From: Corynebacterium sp.
Lineage (GTDB): Bacteria; Actinomycetota; Actinomycetes; Mycobacteriales; Mycobacteriaceae
Assembly (NCBI GenBank): GCA_030531005.1
Contig: JAUMTW010000003.1
Span: 1 to 64,000 of the forward strand
Length of the DNA: 64,000 bases
Direction of reading: 5' to 3'
Of this stretch, positions 45,721-54,436 are shown one piece after another. The position numbers were made by a program, and so were the translations under genes. The notes below the pieces were generated by a model. That model searched no databases. It worked only from the letters and a program-made list of their open reading frames with translations, and was not told the DNA's origin. The first letter of the stretch is position 1; each line of letters begins with the position of its first letter.

Positions 45721-46515
45721 TTATTGGTAGAAGCCATCCTCGAATGGATCCAGGATACGCTCGGCCAAATCCGCCACGCTATCAATTACTTGGGTGGGGC
45801 GATAGGGAAACTTCTCCACATCCGCGTCGGTTGCAATGCCAGATCGCACCAGTATCGTACGCATACCTGCCTCTAAGCCACAGCGCACATCGGTATCCAT
45901 GCGATCACCAATCATTACCGTGTGTTCGGAGTGCACGCCTAAATTGTTCAGCGCTGAGCGCATCATCGCCGGATTTGGCTTTCCTACGTAATAGGGCTCC
46001 TTACCGGTAGCACTTGTGATTAAAGCAGCCACAGCACCGGTAGCCGGCAAAATGCCCTGTGGTGCCGGACCAGTCACATCCGGGTTGGTAGCAATAAACC
46101 GTGCCCCATCGTTAATCAGATTAATCGCCCGAGTGATGGCTTCGAAAGAATAGGTGCGGGTCTCACCGAGAATTACTACATCAGGATCGGAGTCAGAAAG
46201 GACCCAACCTTGTTCATGTAATTCGGTGGTAATGCCAGATTCACCAACCACATAGGCTGTGCCAGTCCCCAGCTGTAACTGCAAGAAGTAACCGGTTGCC
46301 TTCGCTGAGGTCCAGATACGATCGGGGTCGATATCTAAGCCGGTGCGCTTCAAGCGGGCGCCGAGATCTCGCTGGGTGTGGATTGAATTATTGGTCAACA
46401 CCATGTACTCAATACCCTCATCTTCTAAGGCGCCGAGGAACTTATCCGCTCCGGGTATCATCTCGCCTTCGTTGATGAGTACTCCATCCATATCAGTGAG
46501 ATATGAAATCGTCAT
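45721..46515 (-). CDS. HAD-IIA hydrolase (NagD-like)
   Basis: A 264-residue HAD phosphatase of the NagD class. The nucleophile motif is LTDMDGVL (Asp8, Asp10), motif II is VLTNNS, the lysine is in YYVGKPNP and motif IV is MIGDRMDTDV; the C2B cap lies between. Substrate is likely a small sugar or nucleotide phosphate, undefined. The start at 46515 is set by AAGGAG 10 bases upstream; the longer frame from 46575 has no such site. It is downstream of the carrier-protein-like gene in the same direction. Confidence 0.92.
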   Translation of the reverse strand: MTISYLTDMDGVLINEGEMIPGADKFLGALEDEGIEYMVLTNNSIHTQRDLGARLKRTGLDIDPDRIWTSAKATGYFLQLQLGTGTAYVVGESGITTELHEQGWVLSDSDPDVVILGETRTYSFEAITRAINLINDGARFIATNPDVTGPAPQGILPATGAVAALITSATGKEPYYVGKPNPAMMRSALNNLGVHSEHTVMIGDRMDTDVRCGLEAGMRTILVRSGIATDADVEKFPYRPTQVIDSVADLAERILDPFEDGFYQ

Positions 46516-46588
46516 CTGCTGTGCTCCTTGAAAAAGTTGTGAGTCGTTTGAATATTCTGTGTCTTGGGATGCCATGAAATGGGAGGTA

Positions 46589-46861
46589 CTAGTCCGTGCT
46601 GAAAAAAGCCATGATATCCGCCAAACTTTCCCAGCTTTCTACAGTAGACAGCTCAACCTGCTTACCGAATTGCTGCTCGCCACGGATAGAAAGCTCGAAG
46701 ATGTCGAGTTCGACCAGACCGAGTTCAGTGAAGGTGGATTGGGGATCAACTTCGGGATCTAAGCCCACGGACTTCCATAAAGTGTGGAATCCCTCCCCAC
46801 CGCTGCTTTCAGCCGGAGTATCTTGTTGTAAATGTGCAAGCTGCTCTTGCAGAGAACCCAT
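46589..46861 (-). CDS. acyl-carrier-protein-like protein lacking the phosphopantetheine serine
   Basis: A 90-residue protein whose second half matches the ACP fold: FTELGLVELDIFELSIRGEQQFG and WESLADIMAFF correspond to the helix II and helix IV segments of ACPs. The canonical Asp-Ser-Leu modification site is replaced by Val-Glu-Leu (read directly from codons gtc gaa ctc), so no Ser is available for 4'-phosphopantetheine. In other corynebacteria the gene beside this HAD hydrolase is annotated as an acyl carrier protein (from memory). It may be a degenerate carrier or a protein-binding adaptor. Divergent from an alpha/beta hydrolase gene. Confidence 0.75.
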   Translation of the reverse strand: MGSLQEQLAHLQQDTPAESSGGEGFHTLWKSVGLDPEVDPQSTFTELGLVELDIFELSIRGEQQFGKQVELSTVESWESLADIMAFFSTD

Positions 46862-46919
46862 AAAGTTGTGATCACCTTTCTTTGGCCGGGGATGAAAGAA
46901 TCCGACTACAATTCAGCAT

Positions 46920-47903
46920 ATGCGAATTTCGGACATTCGACAGCGGATAAGCACCTCGCGGGCACTGCGCCACTGCGAAGCGCAAGAAGTTGCAGGCGAC
47001 TCTTATTATCCAGAGCACCATAAAATTACAGATGTGCACTATTTTTGTGCTGGAGACCCTGATTCGCCAACGACGGTGGTATTCATTCACGGTTTCACCT
47101 TGGCTGCTTCGAGTTGGCACTTTCAGGTCGAGCACATCCGTTCGCAAGCCCGGTGCATTGTGGTGGATTATCGCGGACATGGACAAAGCGTCCTCGACGC
47201 CGGCCGTAAAGATGCGGACATAGCAGAACTCAATATCGCCGGAGCTGCCGATGACATTGTCGCCGCTTTAGAGCAGGAAGATATTCAAGGACCCATAATC
47301 TTTGCAGGCCATTCGCTCGGTGGCATGGTTTTATGTAACTTATTGCGGCGTTATCCCTGGTGGCGTGAGCAGTGTGCTGAGATTCTACTGATTGCAACCG
47401 CAGTGGATTCCTTTGCCAGCAAAGGCGTGGCAAAAATTTTGGGGCTACCTGTGGTTGAACGGGTGCGTACCTTTGCAGAAGTTTCTCCAGAGCAAGCCCA
47501 GCAGCTGCGTAGCGTGGTGACAGAATTTACTGCGCCAACGCTTAAAGCCACGGTCTTTCAAAGCCCGACTCCGGTCGAAGTCATTCGCTTTCATGCAGAT
47601 CTGATTAAAAACACTGCTATCACTACTATGGTGGGTTTTTTAGATGATCTCCAAGATCATGAGGAGCGCGCCGCGCTGGCAGATATTCAGGATATTCCAG
47701 GCATCATCCTGGTGGGCGCCGATGATGCCGTTACCCCGGTATCGCAAGCTAATGCGATCAAAGAAGGCTGGCCGCAGGCTGCTATTCAGGTCATTCCAGG
47801 CGCTGGGCATATGCTACCCATTGAGCAACCCTGGGTAGTCAACAATGCCTTGGATACTATGGTGAGTGCCATTGCAGCCCGGGAGAGCAAAACGAACGAA
47901 TAA
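46920..47903 (+). CDS. alpha/beta-hydrolase
   Basis: A 327-residue serine hydrolase. The oxyanion/HG motif is FIHGFTLAASSW, the nucleophile elbow GHSLGG, the acid Asp lies in VGADDAVTP and the catalytic His in PGAGHMLPIEQP. The N-terminal 45 residues are an extension. There is no signal peptide. ATG at 46920 lacks a ribosome site; TACAAT (46907-46912) 7 bases upstream indicates a leaderless transcript. It is divergent from the carrier-like gene with 58 bases between, so shared control is possible. Substrate unknown. Confidence 0.9.
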   Translation: MRISDIRQRISTSRALRHCEAQEVAGDSYYPEHHKITDVHYFCAGDPDSPTTVVFIHGFTLAASSWHFQVEHIRSQARCIVVDYRGHGQSVLDAGRKDADIAELNIAGAADDIVAALEQEDIQGPIIFAGHSLGGMVLCNLLRRYPWWREQCAEILLIATAVDSFASKGVAKILGLPVVERVRTFAEVSPEQAQQLRSVVTEFTAPTLKATVFQSPTPVEVIRFHADLIKNTAITTMVGFLDDLQDHEERAALADIQDIPGIILVGADDAVTPVSQANAIKEGWPQAAIQVIPGAGHMLPIEQPWVVNNALDTMVSAIAARESKTNE

Positions 47904-48016
47904 CACCCCCAAACAGATAACACCCTCGTCGGGTAGTAGCATCCAACCAGCATGCAATAGTGAGGCACACTGTTTGCACCCCAAGTGTCTACAAGCCAAA
48001 GTATGCACAAGCTAAA

Positions 48017-48046
48017 GGGCGCACCCACGTGTTTGAGGATGCGCCC
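48017..48046 (-). terminator. terminator downstream of aceE
   Basis: 7-bp stem (gggcgca/tgcgccc, 16-nt loop) followed on the minus strand by TTTAGCTT. A second hairpin (cttgccgg/ccggcgag, 48071-48093) lies closer to the aceE stop. Confidence 0.6.
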
Positions 48047-48111
48047 CTTGTAGAGCTGTGACCAATACTTCTTGCCGGTAAAAGGCCGGCGAGGAGACCT
48101 TCTTAGAGGAT

Positions 48112-50847
48112 TTAGGCCTTGGTTGGATCAGTCAGGTTGAACTTCTTCGCAGCATCGGCAGCAACAACACGATCAATCTTGCCCTCATCAGCCAGGGCGT
48201 TGAGTGCAGCTACGGCTACAGACTCAGCGTCGATGTTGAAGTAACGGCGAGCAGCTGGACGGGTGTCGGAGAATCCGAAGCCGTCGGCACCCAGGGTTAC
48301 ATAGTGGCCTGGGACGAAGCGGCGGATCTGCTCTTGCAGGTCGGTAGCGAAGTCCGAGACAGCGATGTATGGTCCCTCAGCTTGCTTGAGCTGTTTGGTT
48401 GCAAAAGCCTCCTTCTGCGAATTTGCAGGGTTGCGTAGGGCATCGCGCTCCTTCGCGTGGCCTTCGCGAGCCAGCTCAATCCAGGAGGTAACCGAGAAGA
48501 TAGAGGCATCAACATTGTATTCAGCGAGCAGTTCCTTGGCGCGCAGTGCTTGTTGCATACCGATACCGGAAGCCAGCAGGGAGACCTTCAGATCCTGAGA
48601 GCCGGTTGCCTGCTCATAAAGATATATACCCTTATGTAGTCCCTCAACGTCGAGGTCTGAAGGCTCAGCTGGCTGGGAAATTGGCTCATTGTAGATGGTC
48701 AGGTAGTACATGACATTTTCGCCACGATCTGGACCATACATGCGGTCAATTCCCTCGTGCACGAGGTGCGCGATTTCATATGCGAAGGCTGGGTCGTAGG
48801 AAACCACTGCAGGGTTAGTGGAAGCCAAGATTTGGGAGTGGCCATCCATGTGTTGCAGACCCTCACCAGTCAAGGTGGTACGACCTGCGGTAGCGCCCAA
48901 GATAAAGCCGCGGGCCATCTGGTCAGCAGCCGCCCAGAAGGAGTCACCAGTGCGTTGGAAACCGAACATCGAATAGAAGATGTACAGCGGAATCATGACC
49001 TCGCCGTGGGTGGCATAGGAAGTACCAGCTGCAATGAAGGATGCAGTCGAACCTGCCTCGTTAATGCCCTCGTGCAGGATCTGGCCATCAGTAGCCTCAC
49101 GGTAGGAGAGCATGTGGTCATGGTCTACTGGCACGTAGTTCTGGCCATGAGAGTTGTAGATCTTCAAGGTAGGGAACCAGGAGTCCATACCGAAGGTGCG
49201 AGCCTCATCGGGGATGATTGGAACGAGGCGCTTTGCTAGCTCTTTATCGCGCATGAGCTCCTTAAAGGTACGCACGATCGCCATGGTGGTAGCAACTTCT
49301 TGCTTACCGGACCCCTTACGGATGGTGCGCAGCTTATCAATCGGCGGCACCTGTACTGGGGTGTAGGTTGTGCGCCGCTCGGGCAAGAAGCCGCCGAGCT
49401 CTTTACGACGTTCCAACAGGTATTTGATCTCTGGAGAGTCTGGACCTGGGTTGTAATAAGGAGGTAGATATGGATCCTTCTCCAATTCCTCATCAGAAAT
49501 TGGGATGCCCTGTTTATCGCGGAAGAGCTTCAGATCCTCCAGGGTCAGCTTCTTCATCTGGTGGGTGGCATTGCGGCCCTCGAAGTTGTGGCCCAGACCG
49601 TAGCCCTTAATGGTGTGCGCTAGGATCACGGTTGGACGATCTTTGGTCTCCATAGCGCGCTTGTAGGCAGCGTAGATCTTGCGGTAATCGTGGCCACCGC
49701 GGCGCAGCTTCCAGATTTCCTCATCGGTCATATCCTCAACCAGCTTGGCAGTGCGAGGATCGCGGTTGAAGAAGTGCTCACGCACGTACGCGCCATCATT
49801 TGCGCGGAAGGTCTGGTAATCACCATCGGTGGTGTTGTTCATCAGATCAACGAGGGCGCCGTCCTTGTCAGCTTCGAATAGCTTGTCCCACTCACGACCC
49901 CAAATGACCTTCACTACAGACCAGCCAGCACCACGGAAGAAGGACTCGAGCTCTTGGATAACACTAGTGTTACCACGAACCGGGCCGTCCAGACGCTGCA
50001 GGTTACAGTTAATTACGAAAGTCAAGTTGTCCAGGTTGTTTAGGGCAGCCTGTTGGATCAAGCCACGAGATTCTGGCTCGTCCATCTCGCCATCGCCCAA
50101 GAAGGCCCATACATGCTGGTCCGAGGTATCCTTAATGCCGCGGTTGTGCAGGTAACGGTTAAAACGTGCCTGGTAGATGGCATCCATTGGGCCCAAGCCC
50201 ATGGAAACAGTTGGGAACTCCCAGAAGTCGTCCATACCCTTTGGATGTGGGTAAGAAGGTAGACCGCGTTGTGGGCGGGAAACCTCTTGGCGGAATCCGT
50301 CGAGGTCGTCTTCAGTCAGGCGGCCCTCGAGGAATGCGCGGGCATACATACCCGGGGAGGCGTGGCCCTGAAAGAAGACATGGTCGCCGCCGCCTGGGTG
50401 ATCCTTGCCGCGGAAGAAATGGTTAAAGCCGACCTCGTAGAGTGGGGCCGCACCAGCGTAGGTGGAGATGTGGCCACCAACACCAATGCCAGGGCGCTGG
50501 GCGCGGTGCACCATGATAGCCGCATTCCAGCGGATCCAACGACGGTAGCGCTTCTCGATTTCCTCATCACCCGGGAACTCTGGCTCCATCGAGGTGGGAA
50601 TGCTGTTGACGTGGTCAGTCGACGTCAGTGGGGGCAGGGGGACGCGCTTTGCAGTTGCTCGCTCGAGCAGGCGTAACATCAAGAATCGAGCACGGTCAGG
50701 GGTGGAGCCTTCGAGCATGCCGTCGAGGGACTCTAACCACTCATTGGTCTCTTCTGGATCAATGTCATTGAGATACGAGGCAACGCCATCGCGAACAATC
50801 GCAAAGTTTGAATCCTGCTTTTGCTTCCCGGACTTCGGGTCAGCCAT
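48112..50847 (-). CDS. aceE: pyruvate dehydrogenase E1 component
   Basis: A 911-residue homodimeric-type E1 that decarboxylates pyruvate with thiamine diphosphate as part of the pyruvate dehydrogenase complex. The ThDP motif is in [12 protein letters not shown], followed by [23 protein letters not shown]; the [16 protein letters not shown] and C-terminal transketolase-like domains are complete. The start is fixed at 50847 by GGAGGTG five bases upstream, so the frame from 50895 is not used. In corynebacteria aceE stands alone, as it does here. Confidence 0.97.
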   Translation of the reverse strand: MADPKSGKQKQDSNFAIVRDGVASYLNDIDPEETNEWLESLDGMLEGSTPDRARFLMLRLLERATAKRVPLPPLTSTDHVNSIPTSMEPEFPGDEEIEKRYRRWIRWNAAIMVHRAQRPGIGVGGHISTYAGAAPLYEVGFNHFFRGKDHPGGGDHVFFQGHASPGMYARAFLEGRLTEDDLDGFRQEVSRPQRGLPSYPHPKGMDDFWEFPTVSMGLGPMDAIYQARFNRYLHNRGIKDTSDQHVWAFLGDGEMDEPESRGLIQQAALNNLDNLTFVINCNLQRLDGPVRGNTSVIQELESFFRGAGWSVVKVIWGREWDKLFEADKDGALVDLMNNTTDGDYQTFRANDGAYVREHFFNRDPRTAKLVEDMTDEEIWKLRRGGHDYRKIYAAYKRAMETKDRPTVILAHTIKGYGLGHNFEGRNATHQMKKLTLEDLKLFRDKQGIPISDEELEKDPYLPPYYNPGPDSPEIKYLLERRKELGGFLPERRTTYTPVQVPPIDKLRTIRKGSGKQEVATTMAIVRTFKELMRDKELAKRLVPIIPDEARTFGMDSWFPTLKIYNSHGQNYVPVDHDHMLSYREATDGQILHEGINEAGSTASFIAAGTSYATHGEVMIPLYIFYSMFGFQRTGDSFWAAADQMARGFILGATAGRTTLTGEGLQHMDGHSQILASTNPAVVSYDPAFAYEIAHLVHEGIDRMYGPDRGENVMYYLTIYNEPISQPAEPSDLDVEGLHKGIYLYEQATGSQDLKVSLLASGIGMQQALRAKELLAEYNVDASIFSVTSWIELAREGHAKERDALRNPANSQKEAFATKQLKQAEGPYIAVSDFATDLQEQIRRFVPGHYVTLGADGFGFSDTRPAARRYFNIDAESVAVAALNALADEGKIDRVVAADAAKKFNLTDPTKA

Positions 50848-51016
50848 TCCACACCTCCAAGTGGGTTCTGGGCATAGGGATGGATCTTCCATCAATTCTT
50901 TACCTCTCTAGGATACGTGCTTTTGCCCCTAAATCCCGCCTGGCAGGGGTATTTTTCTGAATTAATCCCGCGAAAAGAGTCGCCTAAGGCCACTGAGCTG
51001 GTAAAGTCTTTATTCG

Positions 51017-51445
51017 ATGAACACGCAACTTTCGAAAGAGAAGAAAACGGCGGCGGACTTAGTTGGTCGCCTTGGTTTCAAACAGGGGCTCACTGTCCAA
51101 GAAGTTGGATGGGATGAAGATGCAGACAGCAGCATCAGTGAGGCCATTGAGGACATCATCGATGCCGAACTGCTCGATGAAGATACCGATGAACCCTGTG
51201 ATGCAGTTTTGTTGTGGTGGCACAGCGATGACGGCGACCTCGTTGACGCTCTCGTTGATGCCATCCGGCCACTGACCGAAGGCGGTTGTATCTGGTTGCT
51301 AACTCCAGGCACCGGCAAGCGGGGCGCACTTGATCCTGGAGAGATCAGTGAATCTGCACAATTGGCAGGCCTAGTGCAGACTAAAGCGGAACGACTTGGT
51401 GAATGGCAAGGTTCCTGCTTAGTGTCCGCCGGCAATAAGCAATAA
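51017..51445 (+). CDS. DUF3052-family protein
   Basis: A 142-residue acidic cytoplasmic protein. LVGRLGFKQGLTVQEVGWDED, the DAVLLWWHSDDGDL segment and WLLTPGTGKRG are the family hallmarks. DUF3052 is found next to aceE across mycolic-acid actinobacteria, but its role is unknown. No ribosome site; a TAAAGT (51002-51007) and TTTATT (51010-51015) just upstream may be the -10 of a short-leader transcript. Divergent from aceE with 169 bases between. Confidence 0.9.
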   Translation: MNTQLSKEKKTAADLVGRLGFKQGLTVQEVGWDEDADSSISEAIEDIIDAELLDEDTDEPCDAVLLWWHSDDGDLVDALVDAIRPLTEGGCIWLLTPGTGKRGALDPGEISESAQLAGLVQTKAERLGEWQGSCLVSAGNKQ

Positions 51446-51467
51446 AAATCCCCCTTGCGCTGGGAGT

Positions 51468-51495
51468 TTGCTTTTGGGCGAGAGTCTGTTAAGCT
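51468..51495 (+). promoter_or_regulatory. promoter of tRNA-Val
   Basis: TTGCTT (51468-51473), 16-base spacer, TAAGCT (51490-51495), 21 bases upstream of the tRNA. Confidence 0.6.
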
Positions 51496-51516
51496 TACTC
51501 GTGTCGCAAGGACAAC

Positions 51517-51589
51517 GCGCTTTTAGCTCAGCTGGGAGAGCAGCTGGTTTACACCCAGCAGGTCGGCGGTTCGAGCCCGTCAGAGCGCA
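51517..51589 (+). tRNA. tRNA-Val (anticodon TAC)
   Basis: Complete cloverleaf: acceptor GCGCTTT/AGAGCGC, D arm AGCTCAGCTGGGAGAGC, anticodon loop TTTACAC, T arm CGGTTCGAGCCCG, discriminator A. CCA is not encoded. Confidence 0.97.
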
Positions 51590-51595
51590 CAATTC

Positions 51596-51623
51596 AACCC
51601 CGCAACAATTATGTTGCGGGGTT
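51596..51623 (+). terminator. terminator of tRNA-Val
   Basis: 11-bp perfect stem (aaccccgcaac/gttgcggggtt, 6-nt loop) ending in TTT. Confidence 0.92.
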
Positions 51624-52110
51624 TCGCTTGTTGTGGGTGGGTCTAGTGGTGACAAGTAGAAACGAAAGCTGATCTTCGTGATTAAGCGGTGGGGATCGAT
51701 AAAGCGGTGAAGGTGGCAGCTGCATTTGGCATGAAGCTATCCGGTCCTGCAAAGAATCTATTCTTGCAATGGTGGGGCGGTGTCGTGCGGGTAAGCCTTG
51801 CTTGGATACCGGGATCTCTATTGACTTGCCGGTGTTTGGGGGCTCAACCAGTCCAACGTATCTGGGTGAAAAGGCTGCTTTGTATTTATATATCTCAATG
51901 GTGGCGGAACTGTTTTGTCAACCGTGATTTCTGCTTAACCGTGATCCCAATATTGGTTCACCGTGCGAGAGAGGATTCTCCGCTAGGGTGGAGCCTATTT
52001 TGGATGCCAAAGGGTCTGTCTAATCAGTGAAGATCCTAATCCCTTTTGATCAACCAAAATCTTCACCAGTCTAGTTGCAAAATATTTTTCTTTTTATGGA
52101 TAAACGCTAT
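51624..52110 (+). other. degenerate region, probable coding remnants
   Basis: No intact gene. Two short stretches in different frames read like real protein: around 51815-51925 (ISIDLPVFGGSTSPTYLG, then EKAALYLYISMV, closed by a stop) and around 51940-52020 (DPNIGSPCERGF, then ARVEPILDAKGSV, closed by a stop). No family recognised. It lies just after tRNA-Val, a common place for insertions. Near the end an 8-bp inverted repeat (gtgaagat/atcttcac, 52027 to about 52067) may be a terminator. Confidence 0.35.
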
Positions 52111-52139
52111 TGACTTTCGGTTCTATGGTATGTAGTTTT
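52111..52139 (+). promoter_or_regulatory. promoter of the secreted protein/ABC cluster
   Basis: TTGACT (52111-52116), 17-base spacer, TAGTTT (52134-52139). The predicted start is near 52146, just upstream of the DtxR-like box. Confidence 0.6.
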
Positions 52140-52155
52140 TATTTTAGCTAATCCA

Positions 52156-52174
52156 TTTGGTTAGCCTACCCTCT
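52156..52174 (+). promoter_or_regulatory. DtxR-like iron box
   Basis: TTTGGTTAGCCTACCCTCT matches 15 of 19 positions of the DtxR consensus TTAGGTTAGCCTAACCTAA, including the whole GGTTAGCCTA core. It lies at about +10 to +28 of the predicted transcript, where a bound repressor would block transcription when iron is plentiful. DtxR control in corynebacteria is established; this particular site is inferred. Confidence 0.55.
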
Positions 52175-52194
52175 ATTGGAAAGGATTCCCTCAG

Positions 52195-52576
52195 ATGAGA
52201 AAGTGGTCTATTTTTTCTCGTTGTTTGTAGTTTCTTAAGTATGCAAACTCCCGCTTATGCGGAAGGTGCTTTTGAATCGTCCATGCACGGGGTGCGGAAT
52301 GGTTTTGAAACTCGTACCTGGTATGACCGGAATTCTGATGGTTGGAACACCGAAATTACGGCTGCGAATTGCTTGATTGATGCGCATGGCTCCCCTGGAA
52401 AAGTAGAATTCAATGTTCGGAGAAAATTACGGGGGCGCCCGGATGTTAATCTTGGGAATCGCGCTGTCAACCGCTGCTATGGGGGCTGGGATCGGGGTGT
52501 TTGGACCCGTCCTGCTGCAGGAACATATGTTGCAAAAGTGCATACATATAGTTGGAATAAGTTGACAATACAGTGA
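52195..52576 (+). pseudogene. secreted two-cysteine protein, frame broken at a run of six T
   Basis: A ribosome site (GGAAAGGA, 9 bases upstream) precedes ATG at 52195. That frame reads MRKWSIFSRCL and stops at 52228-52230. If the T-run 52211-52216 had five T instead of six, it would read MRKWSIFLVV... with a hydrophobic core and end at ...TPAYA, a textbook signal peptide in frame with the following 104-residue mature protein (EGAFESSMHG...). The mature part is basic and beta-like, with NRNSDGW-like turns and two cysteines (AANC, NRCYGG), and ends ...YSWNKLTIQ. No close family known to me. The stop overlaps the next start (GTGA). It could be a true pseudogene, a phase-variable gene, one rescued by transcriptional slippage, or a sequence error. 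Confidence 0.7.
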
Positions 52577-53301
52577 TTGAAGATCGTTTATTAATGAATA
52601 TGAATTTAAGCGAAGTCCAAGTTGCCGCGAAACATCGGACAATCCTGGAAATTCCTTATTTGGAGATTGACGCCCGCCCCACTTTGTTGCTCGGCGCAAA
52701 TGGGGCAGGGAAGTCAACGCTATTGAATGTTCTAGCCGGCCTGCGGAAGGTGAGCCATGGTAGCGTGCATACCGTAGGCAATGTCACATTAATAGAACAG
52801 CAATTTCGTCCTATCGTGGGGTTTAATGCCCTTGAGTATTGCGCCTATACAGCCTGGTTACAAGGCCAAAAGCAAGTGCAGGCTCGCAAGAATGCGCAAG
52901 GTTGGTTGGAATTTGTGGGGCTCCAAGAAGTTATGGAGCAACGCTGCGAGCATTTAAGTGGCGGGGAACAAGCCCGCTTGGCAATCGCTACTGGCCTGAA
53001 TACTGGTGCTGATACCTTGCTGCTCGATGAACCAAGCGCTGCCTTAGATCCACTTCACAAAAATGAAATCTCCCGGGTCTACGAACGGATTGTGGCTGGA
53101 GGGCATCGGCTACTGGTCTCTACACATGATGCCGGTGAAATCCAAAGTCCATTCCAGCGAGTCTTGGTCTTAGACCATGGACGGATTTGCTTCGATGGCG
53201 CGTGCCCGGAATTTTTTGCCGTGGCACAAACCCCGAGTGATCACCCAGCCAAGCAATTGGCTCAATCATTCTTACGACGACGAGGAAATTATGCAGCCTA
53301 A
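52573..53301 (+). CDS. ABC transporter ATP-binding protein
   Basis: A 242-residue ATPase subunit. Walker A is GANGAGKST (about residue 38-46), the signature HLSGGEQARLAIA, Walker B DTLLLDEPSAALD, and the switch His is in VSTHDAGE. The GTG start overlaps the preceding stop by four bases (GTGA) and its stop overlaps the next start by 11 bases, so three genes are translated as one unit. It pairs with the two membrane proteins downstream to form a transporter of unknown substrate, perhaps the secreted protein or its immunity/export function. Confidence 0.9.
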   Translation: MIEDRLLMNMNLSEVQVAAKHRTILEIPYLEIDARPTLLLGANGAGKSTLLNVLAGLRKVSHGSVHTVGNVTLIEQQFRPIVGFNALEYCAYTAWLQGQKQVQARKNAQGWLEFVGLQEVMEQRCEHLSGGEQARLAIATGLNTGADTLLLDEPSAALDPLHKNEISRVYERIVAGGHRLLVSTHDAGEIQSPFQRVLVLDHGRICFDGACPEFFAVAQTPSDHPAKQLAQSFLRRRGNYAA

Positions 53302-54433
53302 TTTTGGGATGCAGCACTGGCTGCGTCGCCCTTCTTTTTGGGCTGTAGTCCTGGCTTCAGTGCTGAGCCAAGTACCGATTATTGCTGAAGAAACAGCACC
53401 GATATACAGCCTTTCCCAACTTTCTTTAGCTACGTACACGCTCTACATTGTAGTTCCCACTATTACTGCAGCCGCCGCATGGGAAGCCTCCCGCTTCCGG
53501 GCAATGCGCGGTATGGGGCTGCAAGTGTTGATGAAAATCTTTTATACCCGGATCTTGGGATGGGCAATCGCACAGCCTATTAACTTCTGGCTGGCATTGA
53601 TCGTTCTCGGGGCTAACACCAATATCGTGCAGGATGCCTATTTTTGGCTCTTTAGTGCATATGTTGCTGTAGCAGCTCTGTGCTGGGTCGTCATTGGGTT
53701 CGTTTTGGGATTCATCTTGCGTCCAATTGTAGCGGTAGCTCTTGCCATCCTTTTGCCATATAGTTGGTACGCCTTGATTCCCGCATTGCCACCAGGGCCT
53801 TGGAATATCGTTGCCGGGGAATTTATTTTGTGTTGTTCTTTAAGCACCACAATAGACTTACGCGCTTTTGCGGTGGCTAGCTGTGGCATATTGACGTTAG
53901 CTCTCTTTGGTATGGCAATGCTTGCAGTGGTGCGTCGCAATAAAGGGCTGAGCCTTTCTCTGGGTGTACCTGGACTAGCTTTAGGTGTGCTCAGTGCAAC
54001 CTGGAGCGCACAGATACCAGAGTTTGCTTTTCTTGAGCGCAATGCTGCAGAAATGCAATGCACTGAGGAAGTCTGTGCTTGGCCGGAAGTTTCTGAGCAA
54101 AATGTGGAATTAAATGCGCAAGCGTACCGCTTATGGTCGGATATCGCTCCATCCGAATGGCAGCACTATACCGATACACCAGTGCAGTGGAAACAACCTT
54201 CCCCAGAATATCTGGCCTTTAGTGGGGCTGAAACTGTTGCAGGGGTACTCGGAGATTTTGTAGACCAAGCCACCTCACATGACATGTACCAAAATGGTAT
54301 TGCGTTATGTGGATATTTCCTGCAAGCTGATGATGCTTTTCAGTCTGGTGAACCCTGGGATCCGGCAACTCCAATAACGATTGAACAGGCCCAAGATCGG
54401 CTCCAACGGGCAGTCTGTCCTCCGGAGGCGTAG
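53291..54433 (+). CDS. ABC permease-like membrane protein with extracytoplasmic tail
   Basis: A 380-residue protein starting at 53291 (GAGGAAA just upstream). About six membrane helices occupy residues 10-250, followed by an extracytoplasmic domain of about 130 residues with four cysteines, including CTEEVCAWPE near 265-275. I recall this C-VCxWPE type of tail from actinobacterial ABC-associated proteins (DUF7224-like), but the match is by eye. The helices resemble ABC-2-type permeases. The longer frame from 53177 overlaps the ATPase gene and is not used. Confidence 0.75.
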   Translation: MQPNFGMQHWLRRPSFWAVVLASVLSQVPIIAEETAPIYSLSQLSLATYTLYIVVPTITAAAAWEASRFRAMRGMGLQVLMKIFYTRILGWAIAQPINFWLALIVLGANTNIVQDAYFWLFSAYVAVAALCWVVIGFVLGFILRPIVAVALAILLPYSWYALIPALPPGPWNIVAGEFILCCSLSTTIDLRAFAVASCGILTLALFGMAMLAVVRRNKGLSLSLGVPGLALGVLSATWSAQIPEFAFLERNAAEMQCTEEVCAWPEVSEQNVELNAQAYRLWSDIAPSEWQHYTDTPVQWKQPSPEYLAFSGAETVAGVLGDFVDQATSHDMYQNGIALCGYFLQADDAFQSGEPWDPATPITIEQAQDRLQRAVCPPEA

Positions 54434-54436
54434 GAC

